DNA of 64,000 nucleotides from positions 47,301,686 through 47,365,685 of the forward strand of contig NC_083604.1 in assembly GCF_029168945.1 (NCBI RefSeq). Reading direction: 5' to 3'. Of this stretch, positions 9,901-23,339 are shown piece by piece. Every line of letters begins with the position of its first letter. Within the stretch, counting starts at the first letter, position 1. The DNA is from Cannabis sativa (lineage: Eukaryota; Streptophyta; Magnoliopsida; Rosales; Cannabaceae). The notes under the pieces are model-generated. The model saw only the letters and a list, made by a program, of their open reading frames with translations, did no database searches and was not told the DNA's origin. The position numbers were made by a program, and so were the translations under genes.

Positions 9901-12900
9901 CGTTGGTAGCTAAAGTAATACAACGAATTTAGCCCAGCTTTAAATATACTTGGGTATGTTACTATGTTGATTAGATCTAACCATTGGAATAGATTACCAG
10001 TTGTTGGCCTACTAGGAAGAGGGGAAGATGTGTTCATTGCCTAAAATGATGACAAACTACATATTTATGATCAATAATGGGGTTCAATGCCAAAATCATA
10101 ATCAAATGAAAATTGTCTTTTGAACGTGTCAAATCTACCATGTTACTTTTTATTCCATTGAAGGATGATAATATATATATATATATATATATAATTGAAT
10201 AAGTCTGACTTGTTTGCTTGCCAGGCCTACCTAAAGTTGATTTGTGGCTTTAAATTTTCTCCTATTGTAGTTTTATGCTTTTTGAAAAGAACAAGATTGA
10301 GTATTGTCGGCTAGTTGTTTTTTTGGTTGGGGGCTTTTAAATGTCAGGCTCAAATTGTTTGATTTGCATGATTGGAGTATTAGTTAAAATGTTGAATGCC
10401 TAATTAGTGTACTTATCAGATATTTTTTTTTGTAGGTTCTTCATGTTGCAAAGTCAGATTCTCGCCTTGCAAACAATGATTTACCTCTGGATATTCAAAG
10501 GTTGAGGTGTCGAGCTCTATATCAAGCTCTCCGCTTTGCTCCCCCAATAGAGAACCTAGGAAAGGTTTGAATGATTTCTTTGGTTTTCTCACATTAACTC
10601 ATGCTCAATGAATACATTTTAACTCTCAATTTCCACTTCTCTTATTTAGAAAATATATGGAAATTTATTAGTTAAGGTTGGTCAAACTTAAACTTTAGCA
10701 GTAATGGCAGTTTTCTTTTCCCCAAAAATCTTTAGATAATATAATATGAACCTTACAACATATCTCCGATACACTATCCATGATAACTTAATCTCCACCT
10801 TCCCAAACATGTTTTCGCTTTTAGTATTGGTGCATTTAAGAGGTCTCCTATGGGGATTCCTGTTACATTAGGTTCTGAGCATGCATGACGGTGACACCAC
10901 AGAAGCTGGTGGAGCGGCTCAGATCGCGGGGAGAGAGATACATTGCTCTACATCTGAGATATGAGAAAGACATGTTATCCTTCACTGGATGTACGTATGG
11001 TTTAATTGATGCTGAATCCGAAGAGCTCAGAATAATGAGGTAAGAAGATCTATTTAGTGTATGTCTATGCTGCTCGATAGAGGCGAGCTCTTTTAACTTT
11101 ATTTGCGGATAAAGAGAGGAAAGGGCAAAGTCTATTCTTCACAAGTTTAGGAAAATAAGTGTGAGGCCATTTTCTGAAGAATATGTACAGTCGTGTCTGT
11201 GTCATGTAGCTGGTCCTTTCTTTGCAGAAGGGATGCTAGTGCTGATTTTGTATGTTCATTGTCATCTTTTTCTCTAATTGTGCCATTGGTTGGTGAAGGA
11301 GTTCAGTATTGTTTGTCAAATTATTTTAAGGATTACTCTTTGTTATCCAGTCAGTATGGGCCATTTTTTTCCCCTTAAGCTGTGTGGACACCTTGTCTTG
11401 CATCATTTGCATTTCTGGCCACCTTTTTAAAGGTTTTTTTTTTGAGGGAAAGAAGACAAATTTCTAATAACTACAGTTTTCTGTTTCATATCAACAAAAA
11501 ACTCATCATAGCTTAAGTTATTAATGTCGGGAAATCAAAGCATTTCAATTTTGTTAATATTTTTGTTTCAAGAACTTCTCTGATACAATATTATTCTCTA
11601 TTATTCTAAACGATGTTGAAAATTTTGTGTTAAGAAATTGACATGCATATTTAATAGATATTGATCTGCTCATGTTTCTTGGCTTGTTGTGAAACCTGCA
11701 ATACCTATGCCTATGTTTCCTTCTGCTACACCGTGACAAATTAACTAAAATAAAATCACAACATACTCTTGCCAACAGTGTGCTCCACAAGTTTTTATGT
11801 GTTATTGTGCTTGCGAATTCTTCATAAATTGTGATCCTGTTCCTGTATTTTGTGATTTTTTTTTTTTTTGGATATTTTGTGATATTGTTAGGCCTTTCAA
11901 ATTCCTTTTAACCTATTTTAGTTTTTTAAATCTGAACAATAGTATGATCAGGACATGGATGAAAACTTAAGGTTAAGTATTATTAAAATCTTCATAAAAA
12001 ATAATTTGTAGAAAAATTAAAATATTAAAACCTTCCAAAGCAAGATGTTGTGAAAATTCAAATTACTATATTTTATTCATTTATGTAAGTGAAAAAAAAA
12101 ATCTTTTATAGGATGCTGTGTTATTATTCTTTTCTCTATTTTGAACAAGCAAATTTGGTGATTAAGTTTTCTGTATGTGGCATTTGTTTTAAGTTTATCA
12201 ATTATTTATAATGATATTTTCTAGGGAAAACACAAACCACTGGAAAGTGAAAAGGATAAACTCAACTGAGCAAAGAGCAGGAGGCTATTGTCCATTAACT
12301 CCCAAGGAGGTGGGGATATTTCTTCGAGCTCTTGGCTATCCGCCATCAACACTAATTTATATTGCTGCTGGGGAAATCTATGGGGGTGATACTCATCTTT
12401 TGGAGCTCAAATCTCGTTTTCCGAACATAGTTTTCAAGGTCGGTCAGTGATTTTGCTCTTTTTTTGTCATGGAAAAGTAGCTTCGCAGAGCTACCTTTCG
12501 CTTAGGGTACAATCAATTCAATTCATTTATTTTGGTAACAGGAAACACTTGCTACTCAGAAAGAGTTGAAAGCATTTGCTAACCACGCATCTCAGAGTGC
12601 TGCTCTTGATTACATTATTTCTATAGAAAGTGATGTGTTTGTTCCATCATACTCTGGTAACATGGCAAGAGCTGTTGAGGGGCATCGCAGATTCTTAGGG
12701 TACCGCAAGACAATATCCCCCGATAGGTAATTATAGACAATTATTATTGTGTATTGGTAATTATTCTATCATTTTCCTTTTCCTTAAAAAAAAAAAGAAA
12801 AACTCAAGTTTTTGAGTTCTGTCATTTTACTGGTTGAAATTGAAAATGAAGGTCCAATTCCAAGTTTCTAATGTGCTTCCTGGCCTTTAGCCCTGATTCA

Positions 12901-13916
12901 CTTTTTTACATTAGTGCCTGTTGAACTTAGAAAAGCTTTGATACTATCATAATTTCATTATCTATCAGTTTCTTCTTCATCCAATATATTAAACTCAAAA
13001 TACAATAAAGATTCAGTTTATGGAGCCACTGAAATTTGTTGTGTTTCCCTATGAAATGCTTGATTAGCCTAAGAAGCCATTGTACAAAAATGGAGGAAAC
13101 GATCACTTCTTCGTAAGTGGTTGTACTTTTAAAGCATTTCATGAAATTTGTTTGTAGGAAAGGACTGGTTGAAGTTTTTGACATGCTGGAAAGCGGACAG
13201 CTGAGAGAAACCGCATTGTCTCAAATTGTGCAGCGAATGCATGAAAACAGGTAAGTTTACTAGGATCAACAGATCTCTTGAAACCATGCTGTTTTTATTT
13301 AGATATCCATTTTTGGTGCATCATCAACAATTTTTATTTAAATTAGATACAGTAAACCCTCTATTTAAGAATATTCTATCCAGGAATAATTTCTAATTTA
13401 TTATAAAAAAATTAAGTCCCAATTTGGAACAATTACAAATAAGTACACCTTATATAAGAATAATTATATCTTAATAAAATATATATATTTTATAAATTTA
13501 TTTATGTAAAATTAATAATTTTATTCTAAATTATAATACATGTATAAATATTATATTTATTCAAAAATAATTTTATTATGATATTATTAGAAATTGTTTA
13601 TAGTTAATGTTATTACATTGATATTTTTTAGTGTTTTGATTTATTTTTCTTCTAGTGTAACTTTATTTGGTTATAACTGTTTGCACCACTAAAACCAATT
13701 ACAAATGTAGTTATGCTTATATTTATGCTGAAAGAAATTTATGATGTAGAAAATTTCCAATACTGCAGGCAAGGAGCTCCAAGGAAAAGAAAAGGTCCAC
13801 TGCCAGGAATCAGAGGGCGAGGGCGGTTCAGAACTGAAGAATCTTTCTATGAAAATCCATACCCCGAGTGTATATGTACTTCAAAAAGGCATTTTCAATC
13901 ACAAATGTACAGCTAA
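6947..13916 (+). CDS. Plant O-fucosyltransferase family protein (GT106-like), complete, 11 exons
   Basis: Exons 6947-7150, 8001-8109, 8506-8564, 8792-8880, 8997-9174, 10436-10564, 10903-11039, 12225-12438, 12542-12726, 13158-13250 and 13769-13916 join in frame with GT-AG borders into 514 residues. Residues 26-46 are one hydrophobic segment after a basic N-terminus: a type II Golgi membrane anchor. The luminal domain shows NGGLNQMR (from residue 115), LVERLR, the HLRYEKDM box (from 273, with the conserved HxR), [16 protein letters not shown] (403-408) and GHRRFLG. The tail ends in ENPYPECIC. These are hallmarks of the plant PF10250-type family, which acts in cell-wall polysaccharide or protein O-fucosylation and rhamnosylation. 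The acceptor cannot be told from sequence. The exon 7 acceptor was placed at 10903 because it keeps the family sequence [12 protein letters not shown] without insertion. Confidence 0.95.
10171..10193. repeat. (AT)n microsatellite in intron 5
   Basis: About 11.5 uninterrupted AT units in the long intron 5 of the O-fucosyltransferase. Otherwise this 1.26-kb intron holds nothing recognisable. Confidence 0.9.
13349..13690. mobile_element. Possible pogo/Emigrant-like MITE fragment in intron 10
   Basis: The sequence TACAGTAAACCCTCTATTTA resembles the terminal repeat of plant pogo-type MITEs (Emigrant-like, CAGTAAAACCTCTATAA, target TA). It is followed by about 330 bases of extremely AT-rich DNA lying within the 518-bp last intron. 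I do not find the matching inverted end, so the copy is truncated or the match is partial. Confidence 0.35.
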
Positions 13917-14624
13917 AATGTGTTCATTATTAAAGTGACTCAGTGTAAAACATTGTCCGAATGATGGTTTTTTGACAAAAACCAGCTAGACCTTATGAGA
14001 ATGTGAAAGAATTGCATACTAAAATAAACCTCATGAGGAAGACACAAGCTAAGCCTTATGAGGTTTATTTTGGTTGTAACATAAAACCTCGAAGGGCGAC
14101 TCAAACATTATGAGGTTTAGTATGAAGTTAAGTTGCCTCAAGTCTTACCGACCATCTGGTGAAATCTCCCATACCAGAGAAGTTAACATAGCAGATTACC
14201 TCTCAAGTAGCTACTTAAAAGTTACAGTTTCTTGATTTGAAGATCTTTCATATAAATTTCATTTGAATTTGACCATTAATTTGCTTCTGGTTTGGGTGCA
14301 TAGGCTTTGTTTGGGATTTTTTTTCTTCTTTACTTTTGCTTTTATGGAAGTGTACAAGAGTAAAAACAATTGCTGCCATACTCTTTTGACATGAGTTTCT
14401 TGGTTCGCTATGGGGGTTTTTGTTTACAGTTTTTTTCTTGTTTTCTTGAATTTTATCAGTGACCTCCAGTAGTCGTAGTTTTGTTATAGACCATGTACCC
14501 TATATATTGCACAGGGCATATACCCTGTTAATTCTATCAACATATATAATTTGGGAAGAGCGCGTAAAGTTTTAATGGGGAAATAAAATTAAGCCATCGA
14601 CACATTAAATTTAAAAACGCCATA
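13917..14624 (+). other. 3' flank of the O-fucosyltransferase gene
   Basis: Contains the 3' UTR and intergenic DNA. The only structure I see is the inverted repeat listed at 14021-14071. AT-rich sequence with several ATATAT and TTTTAT stretches could supply polyadenylation signals, but none can be singled out. Confidence 0.5.
14021..14071. repeat. Inverted repeat (hairpin) downstream of the O-fucosyltransferase
   Basis: AAAATAAACCTCATGAGG (14021-14038) pairs with CCTTATGAGGTTTATTTT (14054-14071) at 17 of 18 positions across a 15-nt loop. A further partial right arm (CATTATGAGGTTTAGTATG, about 14107-14125) can pair with the extended left arm starting GCATACTAAA, giving two alternative hairpins. 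It lies about 105 nt after the stop codon, so it may be in the 3' UTR. Confidence 0.7.
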
Positions 14625-15138
14625 AAATATTTATTTATATAGACTAAAACATACATGATTATGAATAAAGTACGGAATTAATAAATTATATATTCACTAT
14701 AATTTAAGGATCGAAATACCTCCAGCTATTGAATTTTTGAGCTTTAGTCCCACATAAGCATGATCTGCAAAAAAAAACCGATTGATGTGGGTAATTGGGC
14801 TTCCTCGCTCTCTCAACTCTCTTTAGATGGATTTTGCTGTTATGAACAGAATGAGTGAGGAGCTCGGGGATCGAGACCCTATATTTATAGGTGAGATACT
14901 TCATCAGTATTTGTGCCACATTAATTGTCAGAATATTTTGACAATTAATTCAGGAAATCAAATCAGGTAATGAATATAGAAATCTGACCATATATAGAAT
15001 ATTACATAATTGATTTTGTCCAGATTCAATGAATATAAAATATTCATTTATCAGAAAATCATTTATTTATTTATTTCCTTAAATAGAAATTTATTTCTTT
15101 AAATAGAAATATATTTCCTTAAATAAAATATTCTTATA
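14625..15138 (-). repeat. Copia-A 3' LTR
   Basis: Matches 31493-32009 nearly base for base from the GACTAAAACATACATGATT stretch to ATTCTTATA. On the minus strand it carries a TATA box CTATAAATATAG (14879-14890). The inner edge abuts the purine tract. The minus-strand open frame inside it (same in the other LTR) is a chance frame. Confidence 0.85.
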
Positions 15139-15151
15139 TTCTCCCACTTGG
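15139..15151 (-). other. Copia-A polypurine tract
   Basis: On the minus strand CCAAGTGGGAGAA directly precedes the LTR start TATAAGAATA. This is the usual plant copia second-strand primer form (AAGTGGGAG). Confidence 0.8.
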
Positions 15152-18100
15152 TCAGCATTTAGACTAAAACATTCAAACCCAAACGTTCCTCATTATATAA
15201 TAAACATACGAATCATAGCGACATGTCCTCATTATAAGTCGAGTATTATTTTCCATGTATTACGATATATTTATTATATAATAATGTACTTAATGTGACA
15301 ATGTAATTAAGTGAATAAACCCTAAACCTTATGTTTATTCAGGTCCTCTTACGATAATTTTCTCAGATGAAATTAAGGTGCACATAAATATAAGAAAATA
15401 TCGAAATTAGAGTTTCATTGAATAATTTTTGGTTGTACAAATATAAAAAACTGCATATAGGTTAACTGAATCCCATATTTACTTTATGATCCTTGAATTT
15501 GTGTTGCGGCATGCCTTTAGTCAAGGATATATGCGATCACCCAATTCAGTTTGCGTGATTAATGACCACTTATCACGCCTTTTTATGGCTAAATACTTAA
15601 TGTCGATATGCTAGCTTCGACCAGTACTCTTATAGTTATTAGCCATAAATATTGCAGCTGAATTTATCGCAAAATTTTCTTAATGGCCTAATGAAACTGT
15701 AATTCTGAACTCTAGGCCTACTATGAAACTCTATAATACATCATACGAGATGTATCCTCAAAACAATAAATGAATCCGACTTCTATAGTGGAAATAACAA
15801 TCAAGATTCTCCACAATATAATCTTACTGGTAATCTTAAGGTTGTAATAAAATGTTGATTTACGTGAATCAATACAACCAGTGAAGTACGTTGGAATCTG
15901 ATTGGTTAACTATATTTCCAGATTGTCAATTCATCTTAACAAAATATGTATGAATATGATTTTTAGTATCTTAAAGATACCTCATCACTTTGTACGAAGA
16001 ATAAAGTGGTCTTAACTTTAGTTATTCTGATACTACTTAACGATCTTGAAACAAATGTAATGCAAAGTTTTATTCAGACTCTTAGGCATACATTAGGCTT
16101 CTAAAATAGAAGCAAATGAATGTTCTTAATTTATTATCACTCCAGATCATTTTTCAGATGCTGGTTCGAGTTGAATTTATCACACTTAAAAATAAAAGTT
16201 ATATCAGATAAATAATACATAATTTTATTTAATCAGAGATGCTGTGGCTACTCTCTAATTATTTAAAATTATATATATTATTTATATTCCTTATCTCAAA
16301 ATAATAATTTGAGATATGAATTATTTCAACTTATATAGAAAACTTTTATCATCATTTGCAAGTAACATATTGTCTACGTATAAAACAAATATTACTCCCA
16401 CTAACCTTCTGGTATATAATTATTTCCATAATTCTCTTTTCAAACCTAAAGGAAAAGATGATATAATACCAATTTGTGAGATGTTTGTTTTAATCTATAG
16501 GTAGACACCTTAAGCTTGCATATGTTCACCACTATTAGAGGAAAAATTTATGGTAGTCTATATACCTTCTTCTCTAGTTCACTGTTTGGAATTGATTAAT
16601 GAATTGACACGAGCAACAAATGCCAAGGTCTATCATAGAATCATTTATAAAAACAAGTGAGAATGTAAATCTCCTTTATTATTGATTCTTATTTCAAAAT
16701 GAACTTCTTAGCAATGAATATTCTTTTATATCTTTATGTTTCTCAATGTTGCCTAATGAATATTATTGGTGAAAAAACTTATGCTTAATTAATGTTCTCC
16801 ACCCCATTAGGCAACTTTACTAAAGATAAACTTTATTGTTCTTTAAGATATTCATTTCTTCATTCATGGCATGTTGTACTACAACTTCAATTCTTTATCA
16901 TTCTATAATTTAATTTGTGTCTCAAATTAATATTGTAGTTGAACTCTTATTGTACAAAATGTAATCACTAGAAAACATTGATCTTATTGTTCTAATAAGT
17001 CATCTTAAGGATAGACCAACAAACTCTTAAAAGAGCAAATGGTTCAACATGCATGTTATTTTAGAAATTATAAGCAATTACTAAATAACATAACTTATTA
17101 GAATTTTATCAATGACTTGTAGACTATTAATGGTTAGTTATGAATTCTCAATAACCATTAACCTTAAGGGTTGTTGTACTAAATCATAATTAATCTAATA
17201 CTTGAGGTGGAAGTTTGAGAAAATATGAATGATCTTTCTCAGAAACTAGGTTCCTAGATTGATCACTCCCACTGATCAAGTCAATTCTTAATTCCACAAT
17301 TCTAGCATTGTGAGATGGATAATAAAATATGTAACCCTTAGACCTTATAGCTTTTATGACGAAATGCTTATTTATGGTATTTGGGCCCATATCTTTTTTT
17401 TGACAATTGTACTCTAACTGTATATGGGTATTTATAAAATGTGTACATGTCATCAAGTCGGTTTTCAACCTTATCACAACTCAAAATATGTTTGAGAAAC
17501 AACTTTGGTTAGAACACGATTCGATATGTACACCCCATTGAAGAGTATCAATAGAGAAAGATTTAGGAAAGTTCGGAGTTTGCTATTTAGGCTCCACCCC
17601 ATGTCCAAAAAATGCTTAGTTTCTTAAATTTGTCACACACTATGATTTAGGTGTACCAGGCATATGTATCGGGCAATGAACCCATGCTTTTAAAGAAACT
17701 TTGCAAATGGACTGCGAGTTTATCCATACTCACGAATTTTAATGTAGTATTCTCCATTTTATATTTGATCTCACTATCTTAATATGCAATATGCACTATT
17801 TCTCTACTTAAGATTTAAATGTCTTTGAAACATATAAATCTATACTTTTGTAGAAATATAATTTATGTGAGTAATCATTAAAAAAGAGATGCAAAATTTG
17901 AGTCCATGTCTTCGAAATTAATTAACTTGTATGATTTCTAATATGATAGAATTCTAATATGCACCGATTTTGACTTGTTGGAATACATATTCTTAATGAA
18001 TTTCACACAAGCTCTAAATAAAGTTAGTAAAATCAGTGTAATGAATATCCCCACCATTTACTAACATTTATTCTATTTATGGATATATGTTCCATAATTT

Positions 18101-18234
18101 TTGGTGCTATAATGTAGAAGAATTCTTATTAACAACACATTTTTTATTGTCAGATTGAACTTGCATATCTTTATGAGTGACATCATTTTATAGTAAAGAC
18201 CTCTAAATATGGCTAAATCAAGTTTCAATAGAAT
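15152..18234 (-). pseudogene. Copia-A pol relic (integrase C-terminal region and reverse transcriptase)
   Basis: Minus-strand frame 17477-17190 contains GYIFYYPSHNARIVE, then RNLVSEKDHSYFLKLPPQ, the conserved link after the copia integrase core. Further along (16369-16380) the RT active-site box reads YVDN in the context LYVDNMLLAND instead of YVDD. Many frame breaks separate these islands, and the RNase H part to the left is hardly readable. No protein could be made. Translation is by eye from the reverse complement. Confidence 0.7.
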
Positions 18235-18239
18235 CTTGG
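18235..18239. repeat. LARD-1 target-site duplication (left)
   Basis: CTTGG here and at 28328-28332 flank LARD-1 exactly. Joining the flanks restores continuous Copia-A sequence. Confidence 0.92.
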
Positions 18240-20136
18240 TGTTGGAAATTTATTTTACCAGGATCTTAGATCTACTCACAAGTATGTTTATTAACATCCT
18301 AAATATGAACTTTCTAAAACGATAAAATAAACACATATAAAGTTTAAGAAACCTTACATTGGGTGCAGCGGAATAATATGACTCCTTCCGTTCAGATATC
18401 TAGCCCTTGATTCCTTTCTGTAGCAGAGCATTATCAATATCTGAACCTGGATCTCTTTCTCTGAATCTTTGATGCTGAAACTCCTTTCCGATGATCTTTC
18501 TTCACGATCTTCCTCACTATGATTGAGGTATCACTTGATGTGTGTGGGCACTACTGTAATCACTAAGGATTTCGAAATTCTCAAGAGGGAAGAGAAGAAG
18601 TGACAGCTAAAGATAGGGAGAGAGAAGGCTCAGGTTTTTCTCTGAAGGAAAAATAGAAAATTTAAGTGTAAATTTCCTGAAGCCTTCACTATCTATTTAT
18701 AGCATTCCACTAGGGTTAGGTTTGAATTATTTGGCATTAAAATAATGAAAAAATCAGTTTAAATTTCCTACAAAAGTGGCTGGCCCTACACTTAGTGGAT
18801 TGGGCCTTGCTTTTTGCAATTTTGCAATTTTAACACCTTTTGTATCTGATTTTCTCAAAAATACCAATTTCCTAATTCAACCATTTAAATGCCAATTCTA
18901 ACTATTTAATAACTATAAATAATTATTAAATAATATTGTCATTTATCATATTTATTAATTGAACCATAGAAAGTATCATAATTAACAAATATGCCCCTAT
19001 AAACTCTTTCTTTACAATTTCGCCCTTACTTAGTGAAAAATTCACAAATAGACATAGTCTAATTTGAGAATTATAATTGATTAATCAAAACCAATTACAT
19101 GAGTCTTACAAGCAATATTATCTCAACTAGTGGGGGGACCATGGGTCTATATAACCGAGCTTCCAATAAGTAGATCAAGAATTTAGCACTAAAATTCACT
19201 AACTTATTAATTCTTCGTTGAATCCACGCATAGAACTTAGAATTGCACTCTCAGTATATAGAATGCTCTATATGTTCCACCATATAGACACATCATTAGT
19301 TATCCATTGTTATAATCCTAATGTGATCAATGATCCTCTATATGAATGATCTACAATCGGTGTAAAGCGGATTAAATTACCGTTACACCCTACAATGTAT
19401 TTATTCCTTAAAACACTTGTCCCCGTATAAATGATATTTCACTAATGTGAAATGAGTACTCCACCATTTATGTTCGTTTGGTCAAGCTCGAAGGAGATCA
19501 TCCTTTGCTTACTATTCGCCGATAGTAAGCTATAGATTCCATGTTTATGCTAGCGCTCCCACTCAATTGCACTACCGTGTTCCCAAAATGTACGTATCAC
19601 CCTGACCTAAAAGTAGGCTTAACTAACAAATCAAAGAACACGAATAGCCTTTCAAGATTGAGCCTAATCATATCAGGATTAAGATCATTTGATCTAGGAT
19701 CAACTTGGCGATATTGACTTGAATAGATATTACGGTAAGTTTAATAAATCTAAGTCAAAGTTCAATATCGGTCCCTTCCGATGCATACTCCATGCATCCA
19801 ACCTAAGCTTTACTTTAACCAATGTTCTGGAAAGAACATAGTATTTCTCCAAATACAAGTAAACTCTTGTTGTAGATTATCATATCGCAAAACCCCGTGT
19901 CGATAAATCTAGGAAACTTTATTCACATAGTCATGTTTACTTTCCAATGTGTTGACGGCACAATAAACGGAGATCAAGTATGTGAAAAGGGTTTCAGATG
20001 AATTTATACATTATGTACATATAATCAAGAAATAAATCATGTGAACCATGCAACATTAAATGTTGTTTCTGATCTATATTAATAAGTAAATTTGATTATA
20101 TTGAAATGAGTTTTATTTAGGGCATTAAACCCAACA
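18240..20136 (-). repeat. LARD-1 3' LTR
   Basis: Starts TGTTGGAAATTTATTTTACC and ends GGGCATTAAACCCAACA on the plus strand, matching 26435-28327. The minus-strand TATA box CTATAAATAG lies at 18693-18702. Most differences from its partner are CTG/CAG versus CCG/CG type (see findings). Confidence 0.92.
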
Positions 20137-20149
20137 AACTCCCACTTGC

Positions 20150-21400
20150 ACTAATATAAAACAAAAAGTGCGTTTCAAATAATCTCAACACCTTGATATA
20201 CAAATCAAGTGTAGTAGTAGTAAACTCCTCGTAATAGGATCTGAAAGGTTGAATTAAACACAACCTTTTCTCCACCATTACTCTTCCTTAATCACAAAAC
20301 CATTGATAATGTGAAATTCCTCTCTATATGTCTACTCTCTTGGGATACTGGATTCTATACCTTTGGCAACTACTTTTGGTTAATCAGGAAATTAACACTA
20401 GTAGTTTAAGGCAATTTGGAATGGTGCCAAAGATGTATAGAACTTTCCTTAGACTGAATAAGTACCTTTCCTGCAGCCTTTCTTTAACATTCCGCCCCTC
20501 TCCGGTAGACCTAGACTTCGTATAGGTTTTTACACTTCTCCGAAAATCACTATTCCACCCCTGCAGTAATCACCATCTTATCAGAAAGATTTACTAGCAC
20601 ATAGGCAAATTTCGAAATCTGATATGGTGTAGTCTAAGAGTTTTAAACACACCCTTATTGACTAACATATAGTTCCTCTTCTTTATCTTAGGATTTACTT
20701 GATTGTCTTCCAATGTTCTTCTCCCCGGATTAATCCGATACCTACTCATTACTCCCACTCAACAAGTTGTGTGTCCGGTCTAAGGCATACAAAAGCATAT
20801 CTAAGACCTCTCATCGTTGATGTAAGAAATTCTTTCATGGTTTTATCTTTTCCGGAATAGTTAAGACTTTTCCTTAGATAAATAAAATCTATACCTAAGA
20901 AGTTGTGAAGCTTCTATAGATTGCCATTAGAAAGAAAATGCTTCAAAGATCTTACTAAAGTAAGTTGCTTGCATTAGAGTAAGTAATTACTGGTATACCA
21001 CAAGCCATAGGTTTAGATAAACTCAAACCTATAATACTAGGAACAGGAAGTTTTGTTAAGTCCATAGAATAGACTTATTAACGAAAATTTCCTTTTATGT
21101 CCTTGTAATAGAAAACTTTAGGTCATTCCATGTGAATGGATTAAACCATAGTTCTATTGGCTTTCTTCTTAGTTTCTTATCTTGACAATCCATTACTTGT
21201 TTAAACTCACAATGGATTTTAATCACTTGTGTCTCCCAAGTCATAAGAAGGTGAGTTCCTAGAAACTCTCCCACTACGACAAGGTACTGTGAATTATGTC
21301 GAAGAAAACTAAATGGTATTGATCTCTTCGGTTGTGACAAGACAACGTAGGCAAAGTGGGATCATCATATGTTATAAGATGATAGAACACTTTTGGAATC
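20150..21400 (-). pseudogene. LARD-1 fossil reverse transcriptase / RNase H
   Basis: The reverse complement aligns base by base with the LARD-2 relic at 57300-58310. It keeps the CLRPD box and the GGGGTGGAATAGTGATTT segment of copia RT/RNase H. Stops shared with LARD-2 at matching places: TGA 20759-20761, TAG-TGA 20552-20547, TAG 20334-20332, TAA 20280-20278. The frame is not translatable. Confidence 0.7.
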
Positions 21401-22563
21401 AAGAATAAATATCTCCTTTATTTGCTACTTGTTTTTCAGACTTAGTCATTTTCTTAGAAAAGTAGTATTTGTTTGAACAAACACTTTCTTATCTATTGAC
21501 AATGGGATGGTCCACCCCTAATCACTTAGAAAAGCTAACAAACCATGGTTAACAGTTCTAGCCTTTCTTAAGATTTTGATTAGGTCATCCATGAATCTAG
21601 TAATGATTTACATTAAGTATACAACCATTACATCATTCGAAATTGTATTACCATAGAAGGATTTAGGCAACGACTAGTAACTAATCATCAACCTGCAACT
21701 CGAAATTTCTAGAGGTAAGTTTGGATATAATTCAAAAATCAATTTAATGATCTTTGAACCGCATATCTACTAACTATTTCTCCACCCCTATCGCCCGCAA
21801 GATCTTTAACCACTTACCTTAATGGTTTTAACCATTGCTAGAAATTTATGAAATTTTTCAAACATTTCAAATTTCTTTGCATAAGGTATAATCTAGAGTT
21901 ATCGTTTTAAGAATACAACGAAAAACTCATATCCACCCCCGAATGTACATTCATCCGCGATTGAGATGAACTACTTTCGGTGGATACGAGGCATATTAAC
22001 TCTTTGCGGAGATTGATCTTGTCAAATCCACTATGAACAAGATACAAATGCCATAGATTAAGAAAATGTGGTAGTTGTCTATGATGACATAGGTTTAGTT
22101 ACATCAAAGAGTTCTTAGAATACTTCAAGTGGATCCCGGTCACGAATACCTAACTCATATTCCATACAAGCTTTAATCCATTAATAGAAGATGGATATTA
22201 AACACTTGAAAAAGTGTAACCGTATTGTATTCTCGGAATTAGAAATATAAGAAAATTTCTATTTGGAATCTAAAATTAAAGTCAAAGACTTAAATTTATA
22301 CCAAATATTATGAGTAATTCTATCTTGGACCAAACACTACTAATACAAACTCTAAGTCGATTTGCCCATACAAGTAGGAGATTTCTAAGATTGAGGATTT
22401 ATATCAATTGGGAATAGAATTTCGGGATTATAATCATATGCGTCATATAAAATGACATGAAATGATTTATAGACCATTCATCCAATGATATGTTTTGAAA
22501 GCTAATTCGAAATGAATAAGCTAAGAGGAATTAGGATAATTTCGTTTAAAATAAGAATCCAAC

Positions 22564-23093
22564 GATGCTTCGATTAGCGAAAGTCAAAGTAATCTTATTT
22601 ATATAATCTTCTTGTTTCATATCATAAAAATACTAGTCTAAGGTGTCATCAATGGATGAACAAACTAGATGTCGCATATACAATATTTATCTTTCGAGAT
22701 CTAACACTATTATGTATGTCTAATGGTGAAAATCCACTAGTGGATTTATCTCATTAGATAAACAAGCCAAGTTAGACCAACAATGAAGATTCGAAATTAA
22801 ACTACAACTTAATAACGAGAAAATAACATGGTTCAATATAAATTCATACACAATTCCGTAAATTATAAGCATATAGCAAGTAGGAATGACAAGTGAAAAT
22901 ACTAAAACTTACAATCCTAAATAATTTCCAAGGTTTTCAACAACCGATATCGCTGTCCCGTTTAGGCGAGAGTCAAAGCTACCATTCATTGAATAGAGTT
23001 GTCGGCCTCGTCTAAAATGTTAAACATTCTAGCAACCTTTTATTCGATCAAGATTGGAATTCGGGGCCGTTGTCCCGTTTAGGCGAGAGTCAA
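22564..23093 (-). repeat. Three copies of a 24-nt motif in LARD-1
   Basis: On the minus strand TTGACTCTCGCCTAAACGGG(ACAAC) occurs at about 23093-23070 and 22976-22954. A weaker version (TTTGACTTTCGCTAATCG) lies at about 22588-22569. LARD-2 has the same three in the same order at 55477, 55588 and 55974. Confidence 0.75.
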
Positions 23094-23339
23094 GGCAATT
23101 CTATCTTATGAGCTTCCACCATTGTTTCATAATTTGCAAGTCAAGTATGGTCGCCACCATTAGGGTGATCCATACCATACAAAACACTTACAAACTACTT
23201 ATCATGCGAGGTTAAACGGTGCGAAATTGCTTAATGAACGTTCCTCCATTAGGAGGATTACTCACTAAAACAAACGCGGTGTAAAACCCACAATGGAGAT
23301 CGAATGTCTCTATAATAAAGCTCAATATTTGAAAAGAGT

